Part shown: positions 25,639 to 35,423 of the stretch, one piece after another
Position numbering within the stretch: the stretch's first letter is position 1
Layout: every line of letters begins with the position of its first letter
DNA from: Bacillus sp. FJAT-44742
Lineage (GTDB): Bacteria > Bacillota > Bacilli > Bacillales > Marinococcaceae
DNA: 64,000 nt
Reading direction: 5' to 3'
Assembly: GCF_002797315.1 (NCBI RefSeq)
Contig: NZ_KZ454936.1
Location: 2,179,645 to 2,243,644 of the forward strand
Made by a program: the position numbers and the translations under genes
The notes under the pieces: model-generated
What the model saw: only the letters and a program-made list of their open reading frames with translations
The model's database searches: none
What the model was told of the DNA's origin: nothing

Positions 25639-27174
25639 TCAAGTAACGGGTGCTGGATTAAACAATGCTAGATCATTGTGTATCCCCCAGTGGTCAGCCC
25701 ATGTTTCTTTGCGGCCGCTGGCAATATCGATGATGAGATTAAAAATTTCCCATCCTACTTCTTCAATTGTCGCCTCTCCCGTAGCAATTGTCCCTGCATT
25801 CACATCCATTAAATCGTTCCATTGCTCCTTTAAGGAATTTCGAGTAGATACTTTTATTACAGGTGCCATGGATAAACCGTAAGGCGTTCCCCGTCCTGTT
25901 GTAAAGACCTGCAAATGCATTCCTGAAGCTAATTGGAGCGTTCCACACACAAAGTCGCTCGCTGGTGTAGCAGCAAAATTTAATCCCTTTTTTGTAGCTT
26001 TTTCACCTGGGGACAACACATCAACGATAGGACTGCTTCCTGATTTTGCGATCGAACCAAGTGATTTTTCCACTACGTTGGTAAGCCCACCTAACTTATT
26101 ACCGGGTGATGGATTAGCACTGCGATCTGATTCTCCTCTTTGCAAGTAGTCGTCATACCATTTCATTTCTTTTATCAATGTTTCTCCTACTTCTTTATTG
26201 GCCGCCCGAGGCGTTAATAAGTGAACAGCATCGCGCACTTCGGTCACTTCTGAAAATAGAACAGTAGCTCCCGCCCGGACTAACAAATCGGAAGCATATC
26301 CAAGAGCCGGATTTGCTGTGACACCTGAAAATGCATCGCTTCCACCGCATTGCATTCCAATAACTAAATCTGATACTGGGCAAGTGACTCGTTTACGTTG
26401 ATTTAACTTCTCTAAACGCTCTTCTGCCATTTCCATTATGGTCTGTACCATATTGGTAAATCCTGCTTGATCCTGTAAAGAAACGATATCATCAGTGCTG
26501 CTATTTGGAGTTATTCTGTTTGGGGCAAGTTTTTCGCATCCTAAACCTACAACTAAAACTTCTCCTCCAAAATTCGGGTGTATAGCAATGTTTTGAACCG
26601 TTCGAATGGGAATGTCTGCTTCAGGTGCATTGATAGCAACCCCGCAGCCATAGTTATGGTTTAAAGGGACGACATCATGGACGTTGGAGTATGTTGGAAG
26701 AATCTCTTCCTTCACTCGCTTTACAGCATAATTTAACACTCCAGTTACACATTGGACACTGGTCGTAATTCCTAGCACATTTTTTGTCCCAACTGACCCA
26801 TCTTCGTTTCTATACCCTTCAAAAGTATATCCTTCAAGCTTCTCCATAGGGTCTGGCACATTGTTGGATATAGGCAGCTCATCGAGCTTGGGTGGTGTTG
26901 CCATCACCACGAGTGATTCCTGGATCCAGCTTCCCTTTTCAATCATTTGCCCAGCATAACCAATCACTTCCCCGTACCGAATGATAGGTTCCCCTTCATT
27001 TAAGTTCGATAAGGCTACTTTGTGACCTTCAGGGACATATTCTTTTAATACAAGACCACAGGAAAAAGATGCCCCTTCACGCAAGCCGCCTGAATTCACT
27101 ATAATTGCCACGTTATCTTTATCGTTTACTTTTATATATAAAGGGGCTTCTGTTGAGTGTATATTTTCAGACAT
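25639..27174 (-). CDS. garD: Galactarate dehydratase (UxaA family)
   Basis: Converts D-galactarate to 5-dehydro-4-deoxyglucarate. The 511 residues carry an N-terminal SAF domain (about 1-95) and the UxaA core: [45 protein letters not shown] and TGRGTPYG, ending in [10 protein letters not shown], very like B. subtilis GarD (YcbH). Cys/His clusters in the core bind the catalytic metal. It is downstream of kdgD1 in a sigma-54-type operon, so product and next enzyme are co-expressed. Confidence 0.92.
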   Translation of the reverse strand: MSENIHSTEAPLYIKVNDKDNVAIIVNSGGLREGASFSCGLVLKEYVPEGHKVALSNLNEGEPIIRYGEVIGYAGQMIEKGSWIQESLVVMATPPKLDELPISNNVPDPMEKLEGYTFEGYRNEDGSVGTKNVLGITTSVQCVTGVLNYAVKRVKEEILPTYSNVHDVVPLNHNYGCGVAINAPEADIPIRTVQNIAIHPNFGGEVLVVGLGCEKLAPNRITPNSSTDDIVSLQDQAGFTNMVQTIMEMAEERLEKLNQRKRVTCPVSDLVIGMQCGGSDAFSGVTANPALGYASDLLVRAGATVLFSEVTEVRDAVHLLTPRAANKEVGETLIKEMKWYDDYLQRGESDRSANPSPGNKLGGLTNVVEKSLGSIAKSGSSPIVDVLSPGEKATKKGLNFAATPASDFVCGTLQLASGMHLQVFTTGRGTPYGLSMAPVIKVSTRNSLKEQWNDLMDVNAGTIATGEATIEEVGWEIFNLIIDIASGRKETWADHWGIHNDLALFNPAPVT

Positions 27175-27250
27175 AAATATCGTCTCCTTTTTAGCTTTTT
27201 TTGTTGCTTTTACTGCAAGATGAAAGAAACAGTACTAATGATAGTAACTC

Positions 27251-28186
27251 TTAAACGAGCCCCTGGTGTTCTTCTTTAGGATATTTCTCTAGGGCTTTGT
27301 TAATAATCTTCTTTAATTGCTGGTAATGTTCTGTTTCTACAGGAATCACTGGCGGCCTGACACTTTGTCCTACTGGAAAACCAACAATGTCCATCCCTGC
27401 TTTGATTAAGGAAACAGCATATCCTTTCTTTTGTTTTCTGATCTCATTGATTGGAAGAATGACTTCTTTGTACAAGGCATTAACCTGTTTCGTATCACCT
27501 TTTACCAAGGAATCAAAGTACAACCGTGAAATGTGCGGGATGTAATTGGATATCGCAGATGAATACGAGTCAAATCCTAAGGGATAATACGCCTGCATCG
27601 TCACTTCTGCGAGCGGCATGCCATTCATCCATTCGAGGCGGTTCCCTAAGTGCTGGGTCAGTTCAATATTCAGCTCCATATTGCCAACCCCATCTTTCAA
27701 GCCAACGAGCTGTGGAAGTTCAGCTAGCTTTGTAACCGTATCCAAATTCGCGACAGCGTTATTTCTTTGGTACATGATGGCATTTAGGCTTGTACTACTG
27801 ATAATGGTTTCATAGTATTGGTACATGCCTTCCTGTTCTCCATCAATTAAATATGGGGGAAGAATTAAATATCCATCCGCTCCCAATTCTTCTGAAACCT
27901 TAGCATGATCTAATGCTAATTCGATGTTCCCCCCTACCCCTGTGTACACAGGCACTCTTCCTTTGGCTGTCTTCACTGCCAATTCCACCATGTTACAGTA
28001 CTCTTCTTCTGTTATGGACTGAAATTCACCAGCACCGCAGGCCACGAAAACAGCCGAAACTTTTTCGTCAATTAAGAATTCAATGTTTCTTTCCAAGGCA
28101 GGAAAATCCACATATCGACGTTCTCTGAAAGGGGTTACAGGAAACCCTAAAATTCCTTTCGGAAACTTATTGTTTCTTTCTGCCAT
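27251..28186 (-). CDS. kdgD: 5-dehydro-4-deoxyglucarate dehydratase, copy 1
   Basis: Decarboxylating dehydratase giving 2-oxoglutarate semialdehyde. 311 residues from the ATG at 28186 (AAGAGGTG five bases upstream). DHDPS-like TIM barrel: FVACGAGEF, the Tyr in IMYQRN and the Schiff-base Lys in LVGLKDGVGN. A second copy lies at 36991-37923. The two are almost the same after residue 105 but differ more in the first third. First gene after the -24/-12 promoter. Confidence 0.92.
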   Translation of the reverse strand: MAERNNKFPKGILGFPVTPFRERRYVDFPALERNIEFLIDEKVSAVFVACGAGEFQSITEEEYCNMVELAVKTAKGRVPVYTGVGGNIELALDHAKVSEELGADGYLILPPYLIDGEQEGMYQYYETIISSTSLNAIMYQRNNAVANLDTVTKLAELPQLVGLKDGVGNMELNIELTQHLGNRLEWMNGMPLAEVTMQAYYPLGFDSYSSAISNYIPHISRLYFDSLVKGDTKQVNALYKEVILPINEIRKQKKGYAVSLIKAGMDIVGFPVGQSVRPPVIPVETEHYQQLKKIINKALEKYPKEEHQGLV

Positions 28187-28250
28187 ACCAGCACCTCTTA
28201 TCAAGATTTTTTCATTCACAACCCTGCTCAAATTGTGTAGTTAGATATAA

Positions 28251-28266
28251 TGCAAATACTATGCCA
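28251..28266 (-). promoter_or_regulatory. Sigma-54 (-24/-12) promoter of kdgD1-garD
   Basis: Minus strand TGGCATAGTATTTGCA fits TGGCAYR-N4-TTGCW with the correct GG-GC spacing. It is placed about 65 bases before kdgD1 and opposite a divergent sigma-54 activator gene. Confidence 0.85.
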
Positions 28267-28286
28267 AGTTTCAATTCTTTGAAACT
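28267..28286. promoter_or_regulatory. Dyad next to the -24 element
   Basis: AGTTTCAA-TTCT-TTGAAACT is a perfect 8-4-8 dyad abutting the sigma-54 promoter. It could bind a second regulator or bend DNA; no known family was matched. Confidence 0.5.
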
Positions 28287-28328
28287 CTGCTATATCGGCC
28301 TCTTAAAACGGCCCCCACTATCTCACCA

Positions 28329-28361
28329 CAACGATTGTAGGAATATGTGCTACAATTGTTG
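28329..28361. promoter_or_regulatory. Probable upstream activator site (UAS)
   Basis: CAACGATTGTAG-N9-CTACAATTGTTG, a 12-bp dyad with one mismatch, 63-95 bases upstream of the -24 element. This is the expected distance for an enhancer bound by the divergent PrpR-type activator. Confidence 0.7.
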
Positions 28362-28394
28362 CATGATTCTAATTTTAGGAAGGGAGCCATTCGG

Positions 28395-30311
28395 GTGGGG
28401 AAAATCGCTTTTATTGCACCGGATAAGCATCTATATATTCAAGGGAGGAAAATTATCCGTGAACTTGGGATCGAAAAAAAGACTACTATATACTTAGCCA
28501 GACTAAATAGAGCAGTCCGACTTGCCAGGAAACTTCAACACGAAGAAACAGACGTAATTGTTTGCAGAGGAGGAACCGCAAGCTTACTAAAAGAAATGAA
28601 CATCAATGTACCTGTCGTAGAAGTGCCCATAACAGGGCAGGATTTAGCCCAGGTTTTTCATGAAGCAAAACAACTATCTAATAGCTTTACACCCAAAGTG
28701 GCGATATTAGCCTTTCAAAATATGGTTTTTGACATTGAAATTCTCTCCGACATTTTAGATATAAAATTGTCTATCTATCCAATAGAAAAACCAGAGGATA
28801 TCCCCTTAAAGATTAAAAATATACCTGCTAACGATGTTGATATCGTCGTGGGAGGTATTAAATCTACTATTTTGGCAGAAAAACAAGGGTTCAAGACCAT
28901 TCGTATTACTTCCGGCGACTATTCCATTCAATCAGCTTTGTTGGAAGCTGAAAAAATATTGCTGGCCAGAAAAATAGAAAAAGAACGCTCCCAAAAGTTT
29001 AAAGCCTTAATTGATTATTCAGTACAAGGAATTATCAGTGTCGATCGCAAGAAAATCGTCAACGTATTTAACCCTACTGCAGAGCGCCTACTACATATTT
29101 CCTCAGAAAACGTCCTTGGAAAAGAAATTGATAGCTCCCTAAACTTTCTAGATGATGTTGATGAGTGTTTATCGAATGGGACTGAATCCATCGGACAGGT
29201 AATCCAGTTTAGAAATATCTGGATAACGTGCAATATGGCACCGATTATTGTAGATAACCATATTGTTGGGGCAATGATTACCTTTCAGGACATCACGCAA
29301 GTTCAAGAACTGGAAGCAAAGATTAGAAATCAAGTGACAAAAAGAAAGCTTGATGCAAAGTATGTTTTTTCCGATATCATAGGAAGTTCAAAGGAAATAA
29401 AAGAAACAAAGAGAATTGCCAAAGAAATAGCTGCAGTGGATACTACTGTATTAATTTCAGGGGAAACGGGGACCGGAAAAGAGTTATTTGCACAAAGTAT
29501 TCATAATAGCAGCTCACGAAAGAACGGCCCTTTTGTCGCCATAAACTGTGCTGCTCTGCCTCCAAACTTGCTAGAAAGTGAACTGTTTGGTTATGTAGAA
29601 GGGGCTTTTACCGGAGCTTCCAAAAAAGGAAAGCCTGGTTTGTTTGAAATGGCTCACCAGGGAACGATCTTTCTTGATGAAATCTCTGAAATGGATCAGT
29701 ACGGGCAAAGTCGATTGCTCCGCGTTCTTCAAGAAAAGCAGGTCATGCGCCTGGGGGATAATAAGTACTTGCCTATTGATGTACGAATTATTGCAGCTAC
29801 TAATAAAAATTTACGAAAACTAATTAACGAAGGGGAATTTAGAGAGGACCTGTTATATAGATTGAAAGTTTTAACTGTAAATATACCTTCTTTACGGAAA
29901 AGAAAAACTGACGTGAATGACCTTTGCCAGCATTTCTTATCGTCCTATTCTGCACAACACAATAAAGAAATTACTATCACTCCATCAGGTTTCGAAAAGC
30001 TCAAAGAATATCAGTGGCCGGGAAATGTCAGGGAGCTGGGCCATTTTATTGAAAGACTTACAGTGATAGCGAAAGAAAAAGCCATCACCGACTATGAAAT
30101 TGGAAAATATTTAGAGGGAAACGAATTTGACCTAGTAAACAATGACGTAACAAACCTCACTGACATTGACTCGGAAAAAGACAGGATTGTTGAAGCCTTA
30201 ACCAGGTGCAACTCCAATATATCTCAGGCCGCTAAGCTATTACAGATTGATCGAAGCACCTTATATCGAAAACTAAACAAATATAACATTGAAGTAAAAA
30301 AATCATACTAA
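28395..30311 (+). CDS. Sigma-54-dependent activator with PrpR_N and PAS domains
   Basis: 638 residues from a GTG at 28395 (AAGGGAG eight bases upstream); an earlier ATG lacks a ribosome site. Order: PrpR_N sensor (about 1-180), PAS (about 205-305), AAA+ core (about 325-560) with GETGTGKE, GAFTGA at about 403-408 (the sigma-54 contact loop) and GTIFLDE, then a Fis-type helix-turn-helix (ISQAAKLLQIDRSTLYRKLNKY). It very likely activates the divergent kdgD1-garD operon in response to a sugar acid or intermediate, which the PrpR_N domain could bind. Confidence 0.93.
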   Translation: MGKIAFIAPDKHLYIQGRKIIRELGIEKKTTIYLARLNRAVRLARKLQHEETDVIVCRGGTASLLKEMNINVPVVEVPITGQDLAQVFHEAKQLSNSFTPKVAILAFQNMVFDIEILSDILDIKLSIYPIEKPEDIPLKIKNIPANDVDIVVGGIKSTILAEKQGFKTIRITSGDYSIQSALLEAEKILLARKIEKERSQKFKALIDYSVQGIISVDRKKIVNVFNPTAERLLHISSENVLGKEIDSSLNFLDDVDECLSNGTESIGQVIQFRNIWITCNMAPIIVDNHIVGAMITFQDITQVQELEAKIRNQVTKRKLDAKYVFSDIIGSSKEIKETKRIAKEIAAVDTTVLISGETGTGKELFAQSIHNSSSRKNGPFVAINCAALPPNLLESELFGYVEGAFTGASKKGKPGLFEMAHQGTIFLDEISEMDQYGQSRLLRVLQEKQVMRLGDNKYLPIDVRIIAATNKNLRKLINEGEFREDLLYRLKVLTVNIPSLRKRKTDVNDLCQHFLSSYSAQHNKEITITPSGFEKLKEYQWPGNVRELGHFIERLTVIAKEKAITDYEIGKYLEGNEFDLVNNDVTNLTDIDSEKDRIVEALTRCNSNISQAAKLLQIDRSTLYRKLNKYNIEVKKSY

Positions 30312-30372
30312 TGCATCTTCTAAAATTTACAATTCTTTTATTTGCCCATCCTAGCTCTGCTCTTCTATAAGC

Positions 30373-30419
30373 AAAAAACCTCAAAAGGACTCACCAAGAG
30401 TCTTCATTTGAGGTTTTTT
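30373..30419 (+). terminator. Terminator of the sigma-54 activator gene
   Basis: AAAAAACCTCAAA / TTTGAGGTTTTTT outer stem with an inner GACTC/GAGTC stem; strong in both directions. Confidence 0.85.
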
Positions 30420-30470
30420 CAGTAATAGTATGGTGTCCTTATATAATAAACTAACCTTTTCCTCTTCACA

Positions 30471-30569
30471 TTAAAGGTTTTTGCTTTTCTCAACCAATTG
30501 ATCAGCTTCTCTCTTCAGCTCAACCGTTTCATTAATAATGTCAATGATATGAGATAATAATCTTTTCAT
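30471..30569 (-). CDS. Possible 32-residue small protein
   Basis: MKRLLSHIIDIINETVELKREADQLVEKSKNL, an amphipathic, coiled-coil-like helix. The ribosome site (GTAGGG, nine bases before the ATG) is modest. It sits alone between two unrelated units. No family recognised. Confidence 0.35.
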   Translation of the reverse strand: MKRLLSHIIDIINETVELKREADQLVEKSKNL

Positions 30570-30742
30570 CTTATTACCCTACTTTCTTAATGGAATACCC
30601 TTATTATCCTCCTACAATTTCCATTAAGCAAAAACCGTGAAAAGCAATGAAAACGAAAACATTATTTATGTAAGCGGTGTTCATACCTTCATTTCTTCCC
30701 CCACCGCTTTTTTTCTTTATTTTCCTCCTCACATTCCGGCAG

Positions 30743-32104
30743 TCAATTGGTAAAAAAGGATCCCCCATAATGAAGCAAGGCTACAAAAACCATCCCTACA
30801 ACAAACATAACAGCCACATAAGACCCGTTCCATTTAAAGCCCACTGTAATGGTATCTTTGTGTACAGCCTGGGAGATAAAGATGGTGATAGCATTGAAAG
30901 GGCTTAAGATAGAAGAAAGGAACCAGGCAAGGAGGAATACAACAGCTAATGAAATCGGATCGGCTCCTAAAGCTTCAGGGCTTACCTGCATAGCTAAAAG
31001 AGGGACGGTAATAATTTGATGAATGCCTACAAAAGCCATAAGACTCACAAATAACACGACAATTACTCCAACCAATAAGAATGATATGGAAGAAAGAGCC
31101 TGAAAGGCATTACTGATATAAACAGAAAACGGAGAAGCAGCCAGAGCACTTCCAAAAAGGCCAGCGCTTAGAAAAAGAACTATTTCTGTGTTAACTCCGT
31201 AATCAAGCTTATTAAAAAAGGCTTTACCTTCGTAAAAGAAGACTCTCCAACTATTCGTCCCAAGGGACCATAAGATAGGGATGATTATCGAGGTTAAGCT
31301 AACAAGCAGCAACATGGGAAGACCCGTTATTGATTCCAGCACCACGAGCACACCTATTAAAGAACCTAGAAGAATGATTACTTTACTAACCAAAGGAAAA
31401 ACTGACATTTTTGCCGAGGGGGAGGAAAGTTTCTGTGTCTCCTTGTCCTTACTTGAAAGGAAAAGAAGCATGCCCACACCAAGTTGTAAAAACGCTAACA
31501 CTAACCCAATAAGAATATAGTCACCAAAGGGTATATTAAGATAGTATAGTGTCAAAGCAACAGAACCAAAATAAGGAGACCACACCATTGCTGTAGAAAA
31601 ACCAACAAAATAGGCTCTTGCCAAAAATGCAGAGGAAAACTTATTTTCTCTTACGATGTCATGTAACAGCTTGACTGACCCTACACTTAAGACAGGTGTA
31701 ATTGCAGCTAAAAAAGATGCCAGGCCGGCAAACAACTTGTTTGGCGAATCCATCATTTGTTTTAGAACCTGCTGAATTGAACCCATGAGGCTGCTGTTCG
31801 TGATTGGAATAGCTAATAAAGGGGCAAGAGTCATAAGCACCACCAAAGGAAGATTTTGCTGCATTCCTTCAATAGTAGCCATAACCGTCCCTTGATTCAC
31901 AGTTAAGTTTATTACCGTTCCAGCAACAAAAAGAACACTTCCCATTATCATTGTTTTTTTGTTTGCATGAACAATTGATAAGAAAAACGTAAGAAGTATG
32001 ACAATAGATAAAACAGAATAAATGAAAGTTGATTGGGAAAAGGATGCGATAAAATATAAAAGGCACATGATGATAATAAAACTTCTTTTTACCATTGGTA
32101 TCAT
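30743..32104 (-). CDS. Polytopic permease, probable sugar-acid or organic-acid transporter
   Basis: 453 residues from the ATG at 32104 (AGAGGG seven bases upstream). Around 12 hydrophobic helices with short loops, in the style of ion-transporter-superfamily permeases (SVGSVKLLHDIVRENKFSSAFLARAYFVGFSTAMVWSPYFGSVALTL; SSILSPFNAITIFISQAVH near the end). I cannot place it in a named family. Location inside the glucarate/galactarate island suggests uptake or export of a related acid. Confidence 0.55.
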   Translation of the reverse strand: MIPMVKRSFIIIMCLLYFIASFSQSTFIYSVLSIVILLTFFLSIVHANKKTMIMGSVLFVAGTVINLTVNQGTVMATIEGMQQNLPLVVLMTLAPLLAIPITNSSLMGSIQQVLKQMMDSPNKLFAGLASFLAAITPVLSVGSVKLLHDIVRENKFSSAFLARAYFVGFSTAMVWSPYFGSVALTLYYLNIPFGDYILIGLVLAFLQLGVGMLLFLSSKDKETQKLSSPSAKMSVFPLVSKVIILLGSLIGVLVVLESITGLPMLLLVSLTSIIIPILWSLGTNSWRVFFYEGKAFFNKLDYGVNTEIVLFLSAGLFGSALAASPFSVYISNAFQALSSISFLLVGVIVVLFVSLMAFVGIHQIITVPLLAMQVSPEALGADPISLAVVFLLAWFLSSILSPFNAITIFISQAVHKDTITVGFKWNGSYVAVMFVVGMVFVALLHYGGSFFTN

Positions 32105-32148
32105 AAAACGACCCTCTTTAAATGAAAGTATAAGGAAACGAGCCAAGA

Positions 32149-32188
32149 AGAAAAGACAAGGTGCTGTAGATTGCACCCTGTCTTTTCT
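32149..32188 (-). terminator. Terminator of the tctBAC operon
   Basis: AGAAAAGACA-GGTGC / GCACC-TGTCTTTTCT stem just after the tctC stop; separates it from the downstream permease. Confidence 0.8.
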
Positions 32189-32204
32189 AAAATGGTTTCT
32201 ATCC

Positions 32205-33242
32205 TTATTCACCGCTAGCTTCGTATATACTTTGATAGTAGTCTTTCTCTTCATTTAAATGCTGTTCTGCCTCTTCAGGACCCATAAAGTTTGGAGTAAC
32301 CCCGTGCCCTTCAGCTTCGCCTCTGTAATCTTCGTTCTCTTCTATAACTGTTTCCATAGCATCTGCGAAGGTATTAACTACATCTTCTGGAGTTTCAGGT
32401 GGGAAGGCCCAGAAGAAGTTCTTATTAAAGACAATATCGTATCCTTGCTCTACAAACGTTTCTTCCTCAGGGAACTGATCAAGTCTTTCTTCAGACAAGA
32501 CACCTACACTTCTCATTTCATCTGCTTCTAAATATTCATCAACAAGTCCTAATTGAGTAGGTACCACGTCAACCTGGCCGCCAAGAAGAGCCGTAATTTT
32601 ATCTGAGGCACCACCGGCATCTACGATTCTAAATTCAATGCCTGCTTCTTCTTCTAGAGCTAGTAACTGCAGATGAGTGAAGGCGCCTGTTTCCGTAGCA
32701 ACGGAGACCTCACCTGGATTTTCTCTTGCATACTCAACTAAATCATCTAAGTCTTCAAATTGCGAATCGGCACTAACAACAAAAGCATTCCCTTGGTCCT
32801 GTACGCTGATCCCAGCTAATTCAAAATCTTGATGAGAATATTCGGTTAGCCCTAGAATACTATTGATTAGCGCACTATCATGAAACGCAAGAGCTTTATA
32901 ACCATCTGCATTACCCTGCATTACTTCTCTTGACCCCACACTTCCCCCAGAACCTTCAACGTTTTGAACCACGAGATTTACCCCAAGCTCATCTTCAAGA
33001 TGTCTCGCTAATGTTCTCGTGTTACGGTCTGTGTCGCCACCTGCCCCAGCAGGAACCACGACTTCAATTGAACTTTCAGGATACCCACTGGCATTAGCCG
33101 CATCCTCAGAGTTTGTATCTTCTTCTCCGTTTCCTTGTTCTTCGCCGCCGGTCTCGTCAGCGCCGTTCCCGCAAGCTGCCAAAAACGTAACAAGTGAAAA
33201 AACCAGGACTAGTAACAATGTTTTAAAAGAGACTAGTTTCAT
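32205..33242 (-). CDS. tctC: Tripartite tricarboxylate transporter binding protein TctC
   Basis: 345 residues with a lipoprotein signal (LVTFLAACG, Cys24), an acidic linker and the BUG-type periplasmic fold: YPESSIEVVVPAGAGGDTDRNTRTLARHLE and VVQNVEGSGGSVGSREV. It catches a carboxylate outside the membrane. Its ATG directly follows the tctA stop (TAAATG). In this island the ligand is probably glucarate and/or galactarate. Confidence 0.9.
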   Translation of the reverse strand: MKLVSFKTLLLVLVFSLVTFLAACGNGADETGGEEQGNGEEDTNSEDAANASGYPESSIEVVVPAGAGGDTDRNTRTLARHLEDELGVNLVVQNVEGSGGSVGSREVMQGNADGYKALAFHDSALINSILGLTEYSHQDFELAGISVQDQGNAFVVSADSQFEDLDDLVEYARENPGEVSVATETGAFTHLQLLALEEEAGIEFRIVDAGGASDKITALLGGQVDVVPTQLGLVDEYLEADEMRSVGVLSEERLDQFPEEETFVEQGYDIVFNKNFFWAFPPETPEDVVNTFADAMETVIEENEDYRGEAEGHGVTPNFMGPEEAEQHLNEEKDYYQSIYEASGE

Positions 33243-34742
33243 TTAAACCCCTCCTGCTAATCTTTTATTTTTATGATTTTTCCATGCCTTAAATCCTACG
33301 GATCCAATGGCGATCACCCAGAACACCATAGCAATAGGTTCCGTAAAGAAAGGCAGGAAATTTTCATCGGTATGTTGAAGACCTCTGCGAAGATTGGTCT
33401 CCGCTATTGGCCCGAGGATAAAACCTAAGATAACGGGTGCAATCGGAAACTTATATTTAATAAATAAATAACCTAATATTCCGAAAAACAACAATGCGCC
33501 TACATCAAATAAACGGTTATTTTCAGCAAAAGCCCCTACTGCGCATAGAACCACTATGATTGGCAACAGAATATGTTTATGAATACTCAGAATTCTGACA
33601 AAAAACTTCATTCCTAGGAAAAGGAACAACATCATAGCGATATTGGCGATAATCAAAGCAGCAAAGATGCCATACACAATGTCAGTGTTTTGAGCAAAGA
33701 AGATCGGGCCAGGCTGCAAGCCGTGTATAACAAGGCCACCTAACAGCATTGCGGTTACCGTATCCCCTGGAATACCAAGCGCCATTAAAGGAACTAAAGC
33801 TCCTCCAACTGCAGCGTTATTAGAAGATTCAGACGCTACTACCCCATCAGAGAATCCTTTCCCAAACTTCTCCGGTGTTTTTGATTGATTCTTTGCAGTC
33901 GCATAGGCAATGATATTAGCTGTTCCTCCGCCGATACCAGGAAGAATACCTACCGCTACCCCTATTACTGCAGAGCGTAAGAAGTTCCACCCCTGTTTGA
34001 AAAACTCGGCTACTGAAAAACCAAACCCCTTAATTTTATGAGTCAGTTTTTTCTGCCCCATGGGGTTAATCTTTTTCTCTGAGATTCTAAGAATTTCCCC
34101 AACTGCAAACAAGCCGATTAACGCTGGAAGCAGATTGAATCCTGCATTCAAGTCATCCATCCCAAACGTAAATCTAGGAAACGCATCAATTGGCGCTGAA
34201 CCTACCATGGCTAAACTGATGCCCAATAACCCGGCCAGCATCCCCTTAACAATTGACCCTTCCGACAAACTCGAAATAAGAGTTAAAGCAAACATCGTAA
34301 TGGCAAAGTATTCAATCGGACCAAATCGTAAAGCAAAATCTGCTAAAGGAGGAGATATTAGTATCAACACTGCTATACTTAATATTCCGCCTAAAAATGA
34401 GAACGTAATAGCAAGCCCAAAGGCCTTCCCCGCTTGTCCGTTCTGGGCCATGGGGTACCCGTCAAATGTACTTGAAATAGAGGATGGCGTACCCGGCAGT
34501 TTTAATAAGATAGCTGGGATTAAACCTCCGGAAACCCCGCCAATATATAGACCCATAAGCAAAGCCATACCAGATCCCGGATCCATTGTAAACGTTATCG
34601 GTAAACATATCGCAACAGCCATTGTGGCGGTCAGTCCCGGGATAGACCCAAACACTAAGCCAAGCGCTACCCCTATAATAATCAGTATCATGTTGTATGG
34701 AACAAACATTGCAGAAAAGCCTGCAGCCAAATCACCCAGCAT
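33243..34742 (-). CDS. tctA: Tripartite tricarboxylate transporter large permease TctA
   Basis: 499 residues from the ATG at 34742, with GGAGGTG six bases upstream; a GTG at 34751 overlaps that site. About 12 helices with the family blocks GLVFGSIPGLTATMAVAICLPITFTM and GILPGIGGGTANIIAYATAK. It forms the channel with TctB and TctC. Confidence 0.92.
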   Translation of the reverse strand: MLGDLAAGFSAMFVPYNMILIIIGVALGLVFGSIPGLTATMAVAICLPITFTMDPGSGMALLMGLYIGGVSGGLIPAILLKLPGTPSSISSTFDGYPMAQNGQAGKAFGLAITFSFLGGILSIAVLILISPPLADFALRFGPIEYFAITMFALTLISSLSEGSIVKGMLAGLLGISLAMVGSAPIDAFPRFTFGMDDLNAGFNLLPALIGLFAVGEILRISEKKINPMGQKKLTHKIKGFGFSVAEFFKQGWNFLRSAVIGVAVGILPGIGGGTANIIAYATAKNQSKTPEKFGKGFSDGVVASESSNNAAVGGALVPLMALGIPGDTVTAMLLGGLVIHGLQPGPIFFAQNTDIVYGIFAALIIANIAMMLFLFLGMKFFVRILSIHKHILLPIIVVLCAVGAFAENNRLFDVGALLFFGILGYLFIKYKFPIAPVILGFILGPIAETNLRRGLQHTDENFLPFFTEPIAMVFWVIAIGSVGFKAWKNHKNKRLAGGV

Positions 34743-34754
34743 TTCTGTCACCTC

Positions 34755-35309
34755 CTATCCCAGGATGCCTCGTGGCAGCATTACTTCAAATCCTAGACGA
34801 AATGTATAATAGATACTTGTAGAAACAACAATAGATAATATAATGAACAATGGAATGTTCCAATATTTTCTTTGCGCTAGAAGACCAAATTGGACAAATA
34901 AATAGACAGCTGTACTAATCAAGAACCCAATAATGGGCATAAGCCAGAAGTACAAAGCAATCAGCCCAACAGTCATGCCTAAGTTTTTATACCTTTCAGC
35001 ATTAGAGACCGGGCTCTCCGTTATGTCCTCTGCAATGTCTTCTTGTGCCTCTTCTTCAGCCAGCTTGCCTTCCTCACTTACTGCCTGTTCATCTTTTTTT
35101 AATGCTATTCTCCAATCTTTTATCGTTTGGATTAAGAGAATGATACTTAAAATAAAAATTCCTATGGCAACAAGCCTGGGTGCAAATTCAGCTCCAATTT
35201 GTGAAACAGTGAGACGACCTAAGTTGAATGTCGCAGAATACATAACAATGGAGAAAGCCAACAATACAACTGCAGCGATAAAATCTTTTGTCTTTATTAA
35301 ATTACTCAT
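34755..35309 (-). CDS. tctB: Tripartite tricarboxylate transporter small subunit TctB
   Basis: 184 residues, four helices, with the acidic loop EEGKLAEEEAQEDIAEDITE between helices 2 and 3, longer than usual. First gene of the tctB-tctA-tctC operon; the gene order puts the binding protein last. A cre-like site lies about 85 bases upstream. Confidence 0.85.
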   Translation of the reverse strand: MSNLIKTKDFIAAVVLLAFSIVMYSATFNLGRLTVSQIGAEFAPRLVAIGIFILSIILLIQTIKDWRIALKKDEQAVSEEGKLAEEEAQEDIAEDITESPVSNAERYKNLGMTVGLIALYFWLMPIIGFLISTAVYLFVQFGLLAQRKYWNIPLFIILSIVVSTSIYYTFRLGFEVMLPRGILG

Positions 35310-35393
35310 GCCTCTCTCCCCTCTGTTTCATCTCGGTTACAAAAAGCATACATGTAAACCTGCAAATTTTCACTATTTAAATATAACTTCAAT

Positions 35394-35407
35394 TGTAAAC
35401 GCTTACC
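35394..35407 (-). promoter_or_regulatory. Probable CcpA cre site before tctB
   Basis: Minus strand GGTAAGCGTTTACA matches TGWAANCGNTNWCA at 13 of 14 positions (first base G). It would give carbon catabolite repression of sugar-acid uptake. Confidence 0.6.
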
Positions 35408-35423
35408 ATTTGTTTGTGAAAAA

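Noticed and set aside
34060-34809. 249-codon open frame on the plus strand
   Set aside because: Antisense to tctA; its composition is that of the reverse complement of membrane helices.
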